A DNA stretch of 33,150 bases from Lactifluus volemus (taxonomy: Eukaryota > Basidiomycota > Agaricomycetes > Russulales > Russulaceae): assembly GCA_022376515.1 (NCBI GenBank), contig WTXI01000372.1, forward strand, positions 1 through 33,150. The letters are read 5' to 3'. Made by a program: the position numbers and the translations under genes. The notes under the pieces are model-generated. The model saw only the letters and a program-made list of their open reading frames with translations. It was not told where the DNA came from and made no database searches. Shown here one piece after another: positions 12,050-24,089 of the stretch. Position 1 is the stretch's first letter, and every line of letters starts with the position of its first letter.

Positions 12050-12122
12050 TTCATTTTGCATTGTTTTAATTCGCCTCTATTCGAATTCGAAATTTAAGCC
12101 TCATTGGGGCAGCTCATTTTGC
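12034..12122 (+). repeat. Partial tandem copy of the tRNA-Asn 3' end and its flank
   Basis: The 26 bases at 12034-12059, covering the last T-loop residues, the T-stem and acceptor 3' strands and 10 bases of flank, recur at 12097-12122 with two substitutions. The copies are offset by exactly 63 bp. The second copy lacks the 5' half of a tRNA, so it is not a second gene. Confidence 0.85.
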
Positions 12123-12702
12123 CATTGGTTAGACTGTGGTCACTAATCATGCACATGAATCACAGCAGACGTATTAGTTAGTCAACACTGTATTGCACGC
12201 TGTATAGGAACAGGTTGTACAGGAAAACGCAAGGCAGTATACGTATACACGTTATAACGGAATTGGCAGTGAGGGAGGGTAGGAATTTGGAACATCATAT
12301 ATAGATGCAGTTGAGGGAAAACACGTGCAGCTGAACCCATATGACACACAATGCACGGAATAAATATTAACGTAACACACCAAGCTGGACGTACAAACAA
12401 CGAACGGCGAAGGTGAATTGTACGATCAAGTATGGGAAACATTGGATTGGTCGGAAAAAATCGTGAGATGAGTGAATGAATGAAATGTGAAAAGATGGTA
12501 AGATATATGCGATGAATAGGATCACAGTTGATGATGCTGATTTGCAGGAGAGTGGCACGGGAGAATCCGGATTGCAAGGGATGATTGATGGGAGGGTCCG
12601 TTGATAAAAAAAAAAAAAAAAGGGAATGGTGACGTTATGAAAGGGGGGCAGATTAAAGGGACAGGTCATCTAATTTGGGGAGATGTGACCACTACATGCA
12701 TT
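12123..12702. other. Intergenic region downstream of the tRNA, no gene recognised
   Basis: About 580 bp between the tRNA repeat and the stop of the minus-strand unidentified gene, probably including that gene's 3' UTR. It holds an A-run at 12606-12620. Open frames on the minus strand have no start context, no domains and no splice continuation. Confidence 0.4.
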
Positions 12703-13442
12703 TCAATGCATCGCGGGTCGAGCAGGTGTCATAGTGGGCATCAGCCCAACGAACTGCACTCGTGACGGCGACGGAAACCGCGGAGGGGGAGTCGACGTGG
12801 CATGCGGTGGTGGCAGAATAAGAGGTTCCATCCGTTCTCTTGTAAGCGAGATTGTCTTGAGCCTACGGACCGGCCCAAGACCAGAAGCACGCATATATTC
12901 TGCAGATGCCAGTTGTGAGAGATCGGAATCCCAGGGATTTCCTGCCGTAATGACTGGGTCGTCGAGCGCGGATATCCAGGGAAGTGAATCAAAGTTGATG
13001 ACACGGGGCGCAATGATGGCTTCTGGGCGAATATTGTGCCGCCGCCGACGAGGGGTACGAGGGGGACAACCTACTTGTCGTTTGATGGAGCTACAAGGTG
13101 TCGGGGACTGAGATGTCTATAAGATGCCGAAAAAGGGGGCAGATCAGTAAGAGTAATCGTATAGATTGGAGAGGTAAGATCGAACCAAAGGACGCTTGGT
13201 ACGGTGGTGGATGCGAACCGGGGACATGAGGCGAGGAAGCTGAGCATTCTTTGGAGCGGGTGTGTGGCACTGTTAGGAATAGATGTGAGTGAGACCTCGG
13301 ATAACGAATTCAAGGACAAAGAATGGCTGACGATGAATGGATCATGGAGATTAATGGGTAGCGCAGGGGTTGATGAGTCAATAATTGTCGGTTGCGGGTG
13401 TAAACGGCGAGGCTGGGGGGCGATAATGGGAATTGGGGGCAT
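12703..13442 (-). CDS. Unidentified protein, two exons, proline-rich C-terminus
   Basis: I do not recognise this protein. The model starts at MPPIPIIAPQPRRLHPQP (13442) and removes one intron, 13117-13202, with donor GTACCA, an ACTGAT-like branch region, a pyrimidine tract and acceptor TTATAG. The joined exons are 654 nt, 217 residues in one open frame. Exon 2 is open for over 400 nt and contains a basic patch (PRTPRRRRHN), the segment VINFDSLPWISALDDPVI and a proline-rich tail (PLILPPPHATSTPPPRF) ending PARPAMH. There is no signal peptide or membrane helix. The segment before the intron faintly recalls the basidiomycete DUF6699 family, but not enough to assign it. A second intron inside exon 1 is possible. 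Confidence 0.5.
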
Positions 13443-14335
13443 TGTGGATCGTAGGTGGATGAGGGAATTGTCGATGTGATTGCTAAGAGAAGTGAGTTGA
13501 CGGAGTGGAAGATTGTAAGTGGGCGTGTGGCGTCGGAAAGAAAAAGGTAGGAAAGGAGGGACTGTAGTTATATGGAGAGGGAACGGACAATGGGGGAAGA
13601 GTAAAGAAACCGCGTGTCAAAAAGCGGGGCACGTTGCCGCCGCCTGCTTTTGATGACAAAGCATAACGAATTTAGCGAACAAAGGCGGCGCTCTGAGCCT
13701 CGTTTTACAGCGTCGCCCGAGTAACCCAATTATGTCCCTGCCCCTTCTTTGGATCAGATCTGTCCATGACTCCTTTGATGGTTGCTCGCTTCAGTCCATA
13801 CGGGGATACTCCCGGCCAAATTCGGAGAAAATAATAATTTTGTGCCGAAGACGAAACACGAGGATCGCACGCGGACCTGGCTGTACTTAGCCATCGAGCA
13901 TAAATCACGTTCGTGGCGGAGAAGACGTGGCTGGCACCTGGTGCATTCGAACGTTGTCAAATGAACGTGTACCATTAATGAGAGGCAGTAGAGGGGAAGT
14001 CATTCTTCTTCCGTCACGGCGTATACCCCTCCACCCCTCCAAATGCAGTCCGTGTTATATCCTCCGGACACCAGTGAAGGTCCCCTGAGCAGCCACTGCT
14101 ATCACAGGGTTTCACGGTATCCATCATCTATCAATTCACGGTTATGTGAGACAGCGCTCAGTGCCTCATGCAAGCCTCATGGATGGACAGCCATGGGAAA
14201 AGAAAAATGCGGGTAGTTAGATGATGATGTAGTAGACCAAATATGGAGGGAAATGGATGTAAACGCATAGTACACAGGGGCCTTGACAGCCAATTTTATT
14301 ACAGAACCATTTCCAGTAGCAAAGTCCGTGTAGTT
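13443..14335. other. Intergenic region upstream of the unidentified gene and downstream of Hsp90
   Basis: About 890 bp. It should hold the promoter of the minus-strand unidentified gene and the Hsp90 3' UTR. Open frames occur on both strands at 13705-13975 with no recognised domain. An 8-bp inverted repeat (CGCCGCCT/AGGCGGCG) lies near 13638 and 13687. Nothing else is recognisable. Confidence 0.4.
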
Positions 14336-16860
14336 CTAGTCGATCTCCTCCATCGCAGACGAAACAGCTTCCGTTGCCGCGGGTGCCACCTCCTCGACAG
14401 CAGTTGCTGGCTCCTCATCTTCTTCGTCGACATCAAGACCAAGTCTGAAATCGATCGGGAAACTTTTAATCGCAACTCGATACGGGGAGAATACAGGTAC
14501 TTACGAGATCATGCGATGAATTCGCTTTGCGAAGGATGTCGGCTCTTCAAGCGAGAAGCCAGACGTGAGAAGGGCCGTTTCGAACAGGAGATAGGTCAAA
14601 TCCCTGACAGATTTGTCTGCCTTATCCTCCGAGACCTTACGCCTGAGCTCCTTAACAATTGGGTGCTTGGGATTGAGCTCGAGTGTCTTCTTCGATGCCA
14701 TGTAAGACGACATCGACGTATCACGGAGAGCCTGAGCCTTCATAATCCGTTCCTATATACGACAGAGGTATGAGCTCTCGACGAACAGTCAAGGCGATGA
14801 AAAAAATTCACCATATTCGATGACCAACCAAATTGACCGGTAACGAGGACGCAGGGGGAGTCGGAGATACGGTTCGACACAACCACCTTCTCGACCTTGT
14901 CGCCAAGTGCATCCTTGATAACTTTACAAAGGTCTTCGTAGGACTTAGCCTCTTCCTCGCGTGCCTTCTTCTCATCGTCTGTCTCCTCGAGCTCAAGACC
15001 TTCTTTCGAGACCGACTCGAGTTTGTGACCATCGAACTCCTTCAATTGCGACATGGCATACTCGTCAATGGGATCCACTAGAAGCAGAACTTCGAAACCC
15101 CTCTTCCCGAGGACTTCCAGGAATGGAGAGTCCTTGATGGCGGCAAGGGATTCACCCGTGAGGTAATAGATCGCCTTCTGTCCCGAGGGCATGCGTGTTA
15201 TGTAGTCTGAAGATTTTGACATAAGCAAGAAGTGTAGTTGTGCGCGACATAAGGCACACCTTTAAGAGTGGTCAACTCGTCAACGGCCTTTGTCGAATGG
15301 AAACGCAGGAACTCGGCAAGCTTGCTACGGTTCTGAGCATCCTCATGAATACCAAGCTTGAGGTTCTTGCCGAACGCCTCGTAGAACTTCTGGAAGTTGT
15401 CTTTGTCTTCTGCAATTTCCGAGAACAGATCCATACACTTCTTGACGATGTGCTTGCGAATGACTTTAAGGATTTTGTTCTGCTGAAGGGTCTCGCGTGA
15501 AATGTTGAGCGGTAAATCCTCCGAGTCAACAATGCCCTTCACGAAGTTAAGGTATTCAGGAATGAGGTCCTCGCAGTCGTCCATGATGAACACTCTGCGG
15601 ACGTAGAGTTTGATGTTGTTGCGCTTCTTCTTGCTCTCAAACAAGTCAAAAGGCGCACTATAGGACCAGGTCAAACGCATGCTGACAAGCAACAGAGGCA
15701 ACATACCGCTTCGGGACATAGAGGATAGCTTTGAATTCGAGCTGACCTTCGACGGAAAAATGCTTGACAGCAAGGTGGTCCTCCCAGTCATTAGTGAGCG
15801 ACTTGTAGAAGGACCCATACTCCTCTGGCGTGATATCGCTCGGATTACGTGTCCAGATGGGTTTGGTTTTGTTGAGTTCCTCATTAACCTTGGTCTGCTC
15901 CTTAACTTTCTTCTTCTTCTTGTCTTTCTCTTTCTCTTTGGCCTCGTCCTCATCCTCGACCTCCTCGACCTTGGACTTGCCCTCTTCCTCTTCCTCCTCC
16001 TTCTCCTTGGCCTCTTCCTCTTCCTCCTCATCCTCAACCTCCTGCAAAGCCTGATCAGAACGAATGAACTGACAATGGCAAGGATGACCCAACCTTTTCT
16101 ACCTCCTTGGTAACGACGAGCTGAATGGGATAGGAAATGAACTCGGAGTGCTTCTTGACGACATCCTTGATACGTTTCTCCTCAAGGTATTCTGTCTGAT
16201 CTTCCTTGAGGTAGAGGCGGACCTCGGTGCCCCGACCGAGAGGTGGGTTCACAGTGTCGGGGGTAATAGTGAAGGTACCGCCTGCAGCCGACTCCCAGAT
16301 GTATTGCTCATCGTCGTTGTGCTTCGAGATGACTTGAACGCGCTCCGCAACGAGGTAACCAGAATAGAAACCGACACCGAACTGGCCAATCATGGAAATG
16401 TCGGCACCGGAACTGAGTGCCTCCATAAAGCCCTGCAACGACACGTAAGGAAACGATATCAGACAAGGGTACTGTGCATATGTTACCTTCGTCCCAGACT
16501 TGGCAATGGTACCAAGGTTATTGACCATGTCGGCCTTGGTCATACCGATGCCACTATCACGGATGCAGAGGGCCTTATTATCTTTGTCAGGAGTTATACG
16601 AATATAGAGCTCCTTCTCCGAATCAAGAACGGAGGGGTCGGTGAGAGAAGAGTAACGAATTTTGTCGAGAGCATCAGAGCCATTGGAGATGAGTTCACGA
16701 AGGAAGATTTCTTTGTTGGAGTAGAAAGTGTCTGTTCACGAGTCTTGTCAACGACGCGTCGATAATCGGGGAAAGATAAAGGAGACGTACTGATGATCAG
16801 GTCGAGCAACTGAGATATCTCGGCCTGGAAGCCAAAGCTTTCTGATTCGGGTGGAGACAT
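14336..16860 (-). CDS. HSP90: Cytosolic Hsp90 chaperone, C-terminus MEEID
   Basis: ATP-dependent chaperone for kinases, receptors and other clients. Seven introns (16732-16790, 16433-16486, 16051-16093, 15658-15706, 15207-15259, 14753-14811, 14445-14504) leave 2148 nt, 715 residues. The N-terminal GHKL ATPase is intact: E36 and N40 in [15 protein letters not shown]82 in DSGIGM, then [13 protein letters not shown] long Glu/Lys/Asp-rich charged linker follows around residues 215-265. The middle domain has [27 protein letters not shown] and the catalytic-loop arginine in [11 protein letters not shown]. The C-terminal dimerisation domain ends with MEEID instead of the usual MEEVD that docks TPR co-chaperones. 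Start [14 protein letters not shown] fits the family. Two perfect heat-shock elements lie 89 and 141 bp upstream of the start. Confidence 0.98.
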
Positions 16861-16948
16861 TTTCTCTTGGCACGATGAGGAAGCAAAAGGAGAGCTGGTC
16901 GACGAGGAGTTGAAAGGGTCGTCTTAATTTAAACCCATCGAATTTTTG

Positions 16949-16961
16949 TTCTCGAACTTTC
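16949..16961 (-). promoter_or_regulatory. Heat-shock element, proximal, Hsp90 promoter
   Basis: TTCtcGAActTTC, three perfectly phased nTTCnnGAAn units recognised by trimeric Hsf1, about 90 bp upstream of the Hsp90 start codon. The AT-rich TTTAAATT at about 16927-16934, between this element and the ATG, is a possible TATA-like site. Confidence 0.85.
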
Positions 16962-17000
16962 GACGACCCTCTTGCTATTATTCCCACGCTCGAGAAGACC

Positions 17001-17013
17001 TTCGAGAACCTTC
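17001..17013 (-). promoter_or_regulatory. Heat-shock element, distal, Hsp90 promoter
   Basis: TTCgaGAAccTTC, a second perfect three-unit element about 140 bp upstream of the Hsp90 start, with an extra GAA at 16994-16996 at slightly wider spacing. Both elements sit in the 189-bp gap between the Tsc1 stop and the Hsp90 start, so they also overlap the likely Tsc1 3' UTR. Confidence 0.85.
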
Positions 17014-17049
17014 CTAATTTTACTAAATCTAACCTATATACCACTACAA

Positions 17050-19996
17050 CTACACTCCTCGCAGTACTGCGCTTGTCATTACAGGACTTCGCGAAGGTTC
17101 GCTTAACAGTCCTGAGTGTCCCCTTACTTGCGCCCGCAGCATCTCGACCATCGCCTTGAGTTCTTCTATCTCATCTTTCAGTTCCACATTTTCTTCCTGT
17201 AGTTTCGTTTTTTCCTCCCTCAGTCTCGCAAGCTCGTTTGAAAAAGATGTCCTCGGCGTCTTCGGTGACACTTTGCTGGGAATCAGCTTGAGTTTCGCCT
17301 CCAATGTTTGAATCTGCCGCCGTGACGCCCTGATATGCGCAGGTGTATTCTCAGCGCTATCCTACGCACCAACATATGAGACGCTCTTACCGCGCTTGTT
17401 CCTCCATTTCGCTATGAGTCTTTTCATAAGCTTCCAGCCGTAGTTCCATTTTCTGATACTTGCTGAGCATCACTTTCATCAATTCCTTCTGTTCCTTGAA
17501 TTTCTGAATGTCCTCATCCCTGGTATCTCCCTTAATAAAATGAACGAGGAGGACGGGAATTTCCTCAACTCACCATAGATTTTGCATCGCTGTGTGTTGC
17601 TCGATCCGCCGTTCGTAGTCCTTCAATCGGGCAACCTTATGTTCCGTCTCTTTGATAGAAGTCTTCAACTGCAACTCTCGCCGTTCTGCCTCTGCCAGTA
17701 GATTTCCCTGAGCCTCGAATTGCGCCTGTATGTAGATCGCCATAAGTGATTTTCGATACCACCAGTAAGAAAGTACGAACCCGAAGTTCTTTCTCCGCCA
17801 AGCGCAACGCCGCAGTTTCTGACATCCAATTCCGTTTCTGGTCTCTCAGATCTTGCAATTTTCGGCTCAATTCAGCGTTCCAATCCGCGTATTTCTTCTT
17901 CGTCATCTCCGTCTGCTCGGTGTGCTCTTTGAGCTTTCGCTGTAAGTCGCTGATCAGCGCTCTGTTTTCGCGCAACTTGTTGTGCTACGTATGCGTGATG
18001 AGTATGCGAATGAAAAGGATGGGGAAAGCACTCACCAGATTCTGTCTCTCCACCTCTGCGTTGCGGTTCATAATCCTCTGCTCAAACAGCCTCCCGATCT
18101 GTCTCACGTTCTCTCTTGCAAGCCATAACTCAAAGTTCAGCTCGTTCCGTAGTAGCAGCACCTCACGCTGGAGCGCTGCAATCGCCTGTACCACGCTGCC
18201 TTCTGGCTCGGGCTTTCCTGAGCTCCGCGGTGTAGTCTCAGACTGGAACAGCGCGTATGGCCAGATGGGTGTCGGATCGACGATATCGACCTCCAGGTGC
18301 GACTTGAGCGCAATAGATGTGTTGACCATATCTTGGAGCGACACGCGTGGTTTACCGCATATCTCGACAGTCTGCATCGGGGGAGTCGAGTTCGAGTCTA
18401 TTGTTCCCAAACCGGTGTCACTAGTATCGAGCAACAACGGCGGCGGAGCTGTAACGTTCTCCTTCGTATCCGTTGAGGTAGCCATCTCCGACGCTGTACT
18501 ACCTTGAGATGCCAGATGCGAATTTCGAACCTCGAGCAGTAAGCTTTCTGCGACAACCCTAGCCGTGTCATACTGCTCAAAGAATACGGGATTGTTCATC
18601 TCAGCTTCCGCATTGTTCCAGATCAGTTGCGGGTGAGTGACGTGCTGCCTGAGCAGGAGCTGACCGCAAGCAATTTGTCAGTCGAACGTAGCGCCGCACT
18701 CAATCGATACGATATACCTCGGTTTTGGTTTTGACTAGTTCGTGATCTATCGCGTCCTCCCAATCTACAGCATAGGGCCTTTCTACGTGCCTCTCGTTGA
18801 GGTATCCAACAGGGTCGCGCAGAAATGCGATGAGATTGCACGGAAAGAGGTAATACAGGAAAGTGAAGTATCGCTGGGGGGATGGCGCGGGTGCTGCCGT
18901 CGAATCGAATGACAATTCAAGGCGTTCCCATAGTAGATCTGGGTTCGCGTCCAGAGAACGGCTACCCTCAGTGGCCTGCATCGGGTGATCGCCCTCAGTG
19001 GTGCCATGTTCCTCGCCAGACGCAATATTTTCCGGAATGGGTGAGTGCGCAGGGGTTGGTGGTTCGCGTTCGCGCCAACAGAGGATGCGTGCAAGGATTG
19101 CAAAGAGCTGGGGAAGTGTGCGTTTAAGAGTAGAGTGGTCCTTGGCTGCGAAGATAGGCAATAATTTAGTGAGCATCGTGAGATTAATCGTGCAGGCGGT
19201 GGTGGAGTTGTCTACCAAGAGCGAGGTGAGGATAGAAGACATGAGAGGGTGTGCCGACAGTACGCATGCATGCTGTTCGAAGAGTGGCTCTGTGGTGTAG
19301 CGATTCAGGAGACCAATCAGCTGCAGGCGCGAGGAGGGCGACGCAAAGCAGTGAAAAACCTGTATTAAGAATGCCTGCAAAACGTCACATTGAAAGCATG
19401 CTGTAACGGAATCAAGGGCGTACCTCGGGCTGGTCTATACCAAAGACGACGAGGATGTCCTCGAGGTTTTCCTTCCATATGTTCCGCTGATCCCGCTGAT
19501 CCTTCGGCAGGTCCACCCACTCAAGTACATCTTCAGCAGAGGCTTCGTTGACAGCGTCCAAAAGGTAAAGATCCAATATCCGCCTTCTAAATTCTCCCTG
19601 TATTTCCGGATACCTATTATCGGGCTTTTCTAGAGCGACGATGACAAGGTCCTTCGCTAGGGTAATTGCTTTGTGCGACAATCTGGGTTCGCGCAAAGCG
19701 GGCCGTAGCACGAGATCAAACCAAGTAGAGATGAGAGATGTTGAAGAAAGGGCTGGTTCAAGGTGACGCAGGACGGAAAGGAGGGCCTCCGTCTGTGCGC
19801 ATTCCTTGAGGTCAAGGGTATCACGGATCGCTTGCAGTTCATTCTCGAGGTTGTGGATTGAAACTTCGGCCTCATCTGATGAGTTACAGTCTGACACGAA
19901 GTTATCGACTAGAACATAAACTTCTTGGGCTGACAGAGCCTGAGGGGATGCCTCGAGATAGAGGCGTAGCTGACGGGAGAGGTCTGTCATTGACAT
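17050..19996 (-). CDS. TSC1: Tsc1 / hamartin, tuberous sclerosis complex subunit
   Basis: Scaffold of the Tsc1-Tsc2 complex, the GTPase-activating brake on Rheb that restrains TORC1. Seven exons; introns 19375-19423, 18660-18717, 17985-18035, 17726-17780, 17520-17573 and 17330-17390 leave 2619 nt, 872 residues, unbroken. The N-terminal half is an all-helical hamartin domain: VYVLVDNFVSDCN, ILVVFGIDQPEAFLIQVFHC, HPLMSSILTSLLVDNSTT, then KLLPIFAAKDHSTLKRTL and YLFPCNLIAFLRDPVGYL. A variable Ser/Thr/Pro-rich stretch follows. The last third is coiled coil (DLQRKLKEHTEQTEMTKKKY, KETEHKVARLKDYERRIEQH, EEKTKLQEENVELKDEIEEL), expected to bind Tsc2 and dimerise. Start MSMTDLSRQLRL at 19996; a second in-frame ATG follows two codons later. 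It lies directly upstream of HSP90 on the same strand, 189 bp apart. Confidence 0.93.
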
Positions 19997-20134
19997 ATTG
20001 ACATTGTGTGAACAGTGGCTTAACGCTCTTAGATAGCCCGGCTGTACTCCGAGTCGGCATCGCGTGATACGATCGTATTACTTGGTACATAAAAACACCT
20101 TAGGCATAACAAATCTCAATCATCTGTCCTGTAA

Positions 20135-22679
20135 TCAATCGTTTTTCCCTGTCGCTCGTAACCTTTGCAAGTCAGCGTACGACCCACGCTGGCCCTGGAA
20201 AGACGTTCCCTCAGATTGTGGAACTTTCAATAAATCATCGTAATCTCCCGCATCTTCATCATCAGAGCCTTGCCGAGAGGTAGCTCGACTGACCTCACGG
20301 CTCGTCTCAGCACTGTAACTCCAACCAAAGAGGCGTTCATCAAGCCAGGTCTTACAACAGAATGAGCCTCATGATGCGTCATACGAACACCACGGACACG
20401 TACCATTGGATGTGAAAGAAGGTTGCCTTGCGCATCCACAGCGCCGACACCACTCTTTCGCCGCCACAGCCCAAGCTTACCAGAGGATGGGGGCACACTC
20501 GCAGATGGGACAACAACGCGGTTCTATCAATGAATAATAAGTATTCCACTTGCCTCTGAATTACGCCGAGCAAATACCTTGTCAAAATCTTCCCAAATTT
20601 GGGGACCGAATTCATCAATAGCTTCGCCAAGTTCCTTCGCTAGCTCTTGTCGCATTCGCTTCAGGCGTTCCAGATATCGATTCTTTCCAGGGACGAGGGC
20701 AATAATAAGAGGGCCTAGAGACCTAGCAAGCAATTAAGCTAGCTGATGGGGCTTTGGACAATACCCGACCAACTTGAGTACGTCCACACCCGCTTCGCCA
20801 AACTTGAGAGCTGCATAACCAATGCATGGGAGCGCCAATAATGTGATGAACGGTGTCCAGATGATCCAATTTAAGGACGCATCTGCCTCGACGGCAACAA
20901 CAGTTGCTACGAATGCGTAGAACATATACAAGGCCGGTATCATGACGAGTGAAATCAGCACTTTCCACGTTGCGAGTACGTCTCTTCCCGCAATCTTCAC
21001 GGCTGACGCAGCAAGAGCCTCTGGATGTACATAAGTATAAGAGACATGCAAGGGTCAAGATCCTATGGCAATACCTTTGGCCTTTATTTTTGACACAATA
21101 GATGCTGTGATAAAGATTGGCGCATGCAGAACCACTCCTGGCAATGAAAAAACTGTCCAAACCAGCAGAAGACAGATACGATAAAGGAAGAGTCCAAATG
21201 TCTTCCAGCTAACTGTTTGAGCCCGGGGGACCTGGCTCAAAGTCAATGATAGAAGCTGAGGAATAAGGCTTGTATTGACAGTACCTGATGATCCCGCAAG
21301 CCTAAATCCCGGAGCAAACGGTTATACTTTAGGACCTTTTCACGCAACGCTTGGACGCGAGGTTTATCCTTAAAACAGCTGTATGCAAGTAGAAAGCGCT
21401 TGTTTAGCTCGACAACCTGACCAAGGGTGAGGTGCTGTCCTGGGGGTTGGTAGAGTCTTCGTGCGGCTTGAATGAGCTGCAGAGAAATCAACGCGCATGA
21501 ACAGATCTCCAAGATGCAACGCACCATAAGAGTGTCATAATCGGGTGCGCGCACCGTCACGGCCTTGAGGGAGTTATAAACCTGGTCCAGAAGCTGGGAC
21601 ACTGCTTGTCGCTTTTCTGAGCCTCCGTTTTTGAACTTTTCGACTAGCTCCGACGCAATATCCAAAGGAGGGCCAAACTCGATAACTGCACGCGACCGGA
21701 AGCGGTGGGCATGAAAATAAGATAGTCCAACCGGTACAATTTTCACTTTCACGTTGGGGTTGCCTGCCATTGCACCTAATGCCATCACTGCAAAGCCGGC
21801 CTTAAAGGGAAGAAGATCTGGTCGGTCGTGGCTGCCGCCTACGACGAGATTAAGCTTTTCAGTATGCCACGTTCCGGGGCAAACACATGCCTTCAGGATA
21901 GATCGCGATGCAACCACCTTCTTGCAATTGCTGGTAGACATGGCGATACATCTCGTTCTGATCAATATACGGGAGCGACTTGAAACTTAGGCCATTTATG
22001 CCTTGTGACTTTGCCTCCTCCACCTTCTCTCGAATAAATGTCGTGGTTTCCTCTGTTTCGTTGCGGAATTCGCTTTTGATTCTGAGTTGGGTGTCCGAGA
22101 TAATCTCTGTCACTTCAGCGGTAGAAGAGTTGACAACCTTTGATAACATGATTTGCATTTTCGGCTTAAACTCCTCAAGGAACTTAGTGCCTTGGCCAAG
22201 AACAAGGCAAGGGTCGTCTGGGGACAGATACACCTTTCCTGTCCCTGCTTTAGCAGAGTCCGCAGCACGTGCGACGGGAACTGACAGAACGTCAATAGGC
22301 GGAAAACTGTGGTTGTGGGATGCATGCGCACTACTCGACAGAGATTTGGCGAGAGATCCTATGACCCTGCGGTGCATGCTTTTTTCAGCAACCAAGAAAG
22401 CGGGGCGTCTGCCTGACTCGCGGTAGACTTGCAATGCAAGCAAAAGGTCGAGAAACTGCAGGACTCGATCGTATGAATAGAACTTGTCGTTTATTAAGAA
22501 TTAAGAGGAAGGCCCACTTGGTTACTATGAGGAGCGCCAACGAATATTACAGGACCATCTCGCGGGATGTTGAATGAACCACGCGGGCGAACTTCGCGGA
22601 AGAATACATTGATAATGCCACGGAAAAGAAGGAGTGCAAGGTCGTATGCAAAGTTCGAACCAGCGTCACTACCTGACAT
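20135..22679 (-). CDS. Glycerol-3-phosphate/dihydroxyacetone-phosphate acyltransferase (Gpt2/Sct1 type)
   Basis: ER membrane enzyme making lysophosphatidic acid, the first committed step of glycerolipid synthesis. Nine exons; introns 22456-22517, 21839-21890 (GC-AG, donor GCATGT), 21477-21524, 21232-21284, 21021-21074, 20723-20773, 20524-20577 and 20351-20403 leave 2118 nt, 705 residues. Acyltransferase blocks: VGAPHSNQFLD near residue 50, with the catalytic histidine, and IYPEGGSHDRPDLLPFKAG. Hydrophobic segments FGLFLYRICLLLVWTVFSLP and VLISLVMIPALYMFYAFVAT mark the C-terminal membrane helices. The acidic tail GSDDEDAGDYDDLL and end ATGKND match fungal homologues; that tail is read only after removing the last intron. 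Its stop is 138 bp upstream of the TSC1 start. Confidence 0.93.
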
Positions 22680-23961
<1,282 letters not shown>

Positions 23962-24089
23962 TCTTATACTTGTAAAAAAAATATTCCATAGGACCCCACC
24001 ACTTTTATAACAGGCCCTCATACGTTGCATCGTCCGCTCGCCTGTCCGAGGTATGCAGTAAACATACGTCCTACGTTCAAACTTGCAGT

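Noticed and set aside
12097..12122. Second tRNA gene
   Set aside because: Only the 3' end is duplicated; there is no 5' acceptor strand, D arm or anticodon arm.
13638..13694. Inverted repeat CGCCGCCT ... AGGCGGCG as a possible hairpin or element end
   Set aside because: Eight pairs with a loop of about 40 bases is weak, and there are no target-site duplications or transposase.
13705..13975. Open frames on both strands, one with an Arg-rich end (SRSWRRRRGW)
   Set aside because: Short, mutually overlapping, no recognisable family and no neighbouring exons. Could be a relic, but nothing supports it.
15198..16037. 279-codon Arg/Lys-rich frame on the minus strand
   Set aside because: Its first part is a shifted frame of the Hsp90 linker. 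Its last part coincides with the true Hsp90 exon, which is annotated in the right frame.
15679..16113. 144-codon frame on the plus strand predicting a very hydrophobic Leu/Phe-rich protein
   Set aside because: It is the antisense of the Glu/Lys-rich charged linker of Hsp90; GAG/AAG codons read backwards give CTC/CTT, so the hydrophobicity is an artefact.
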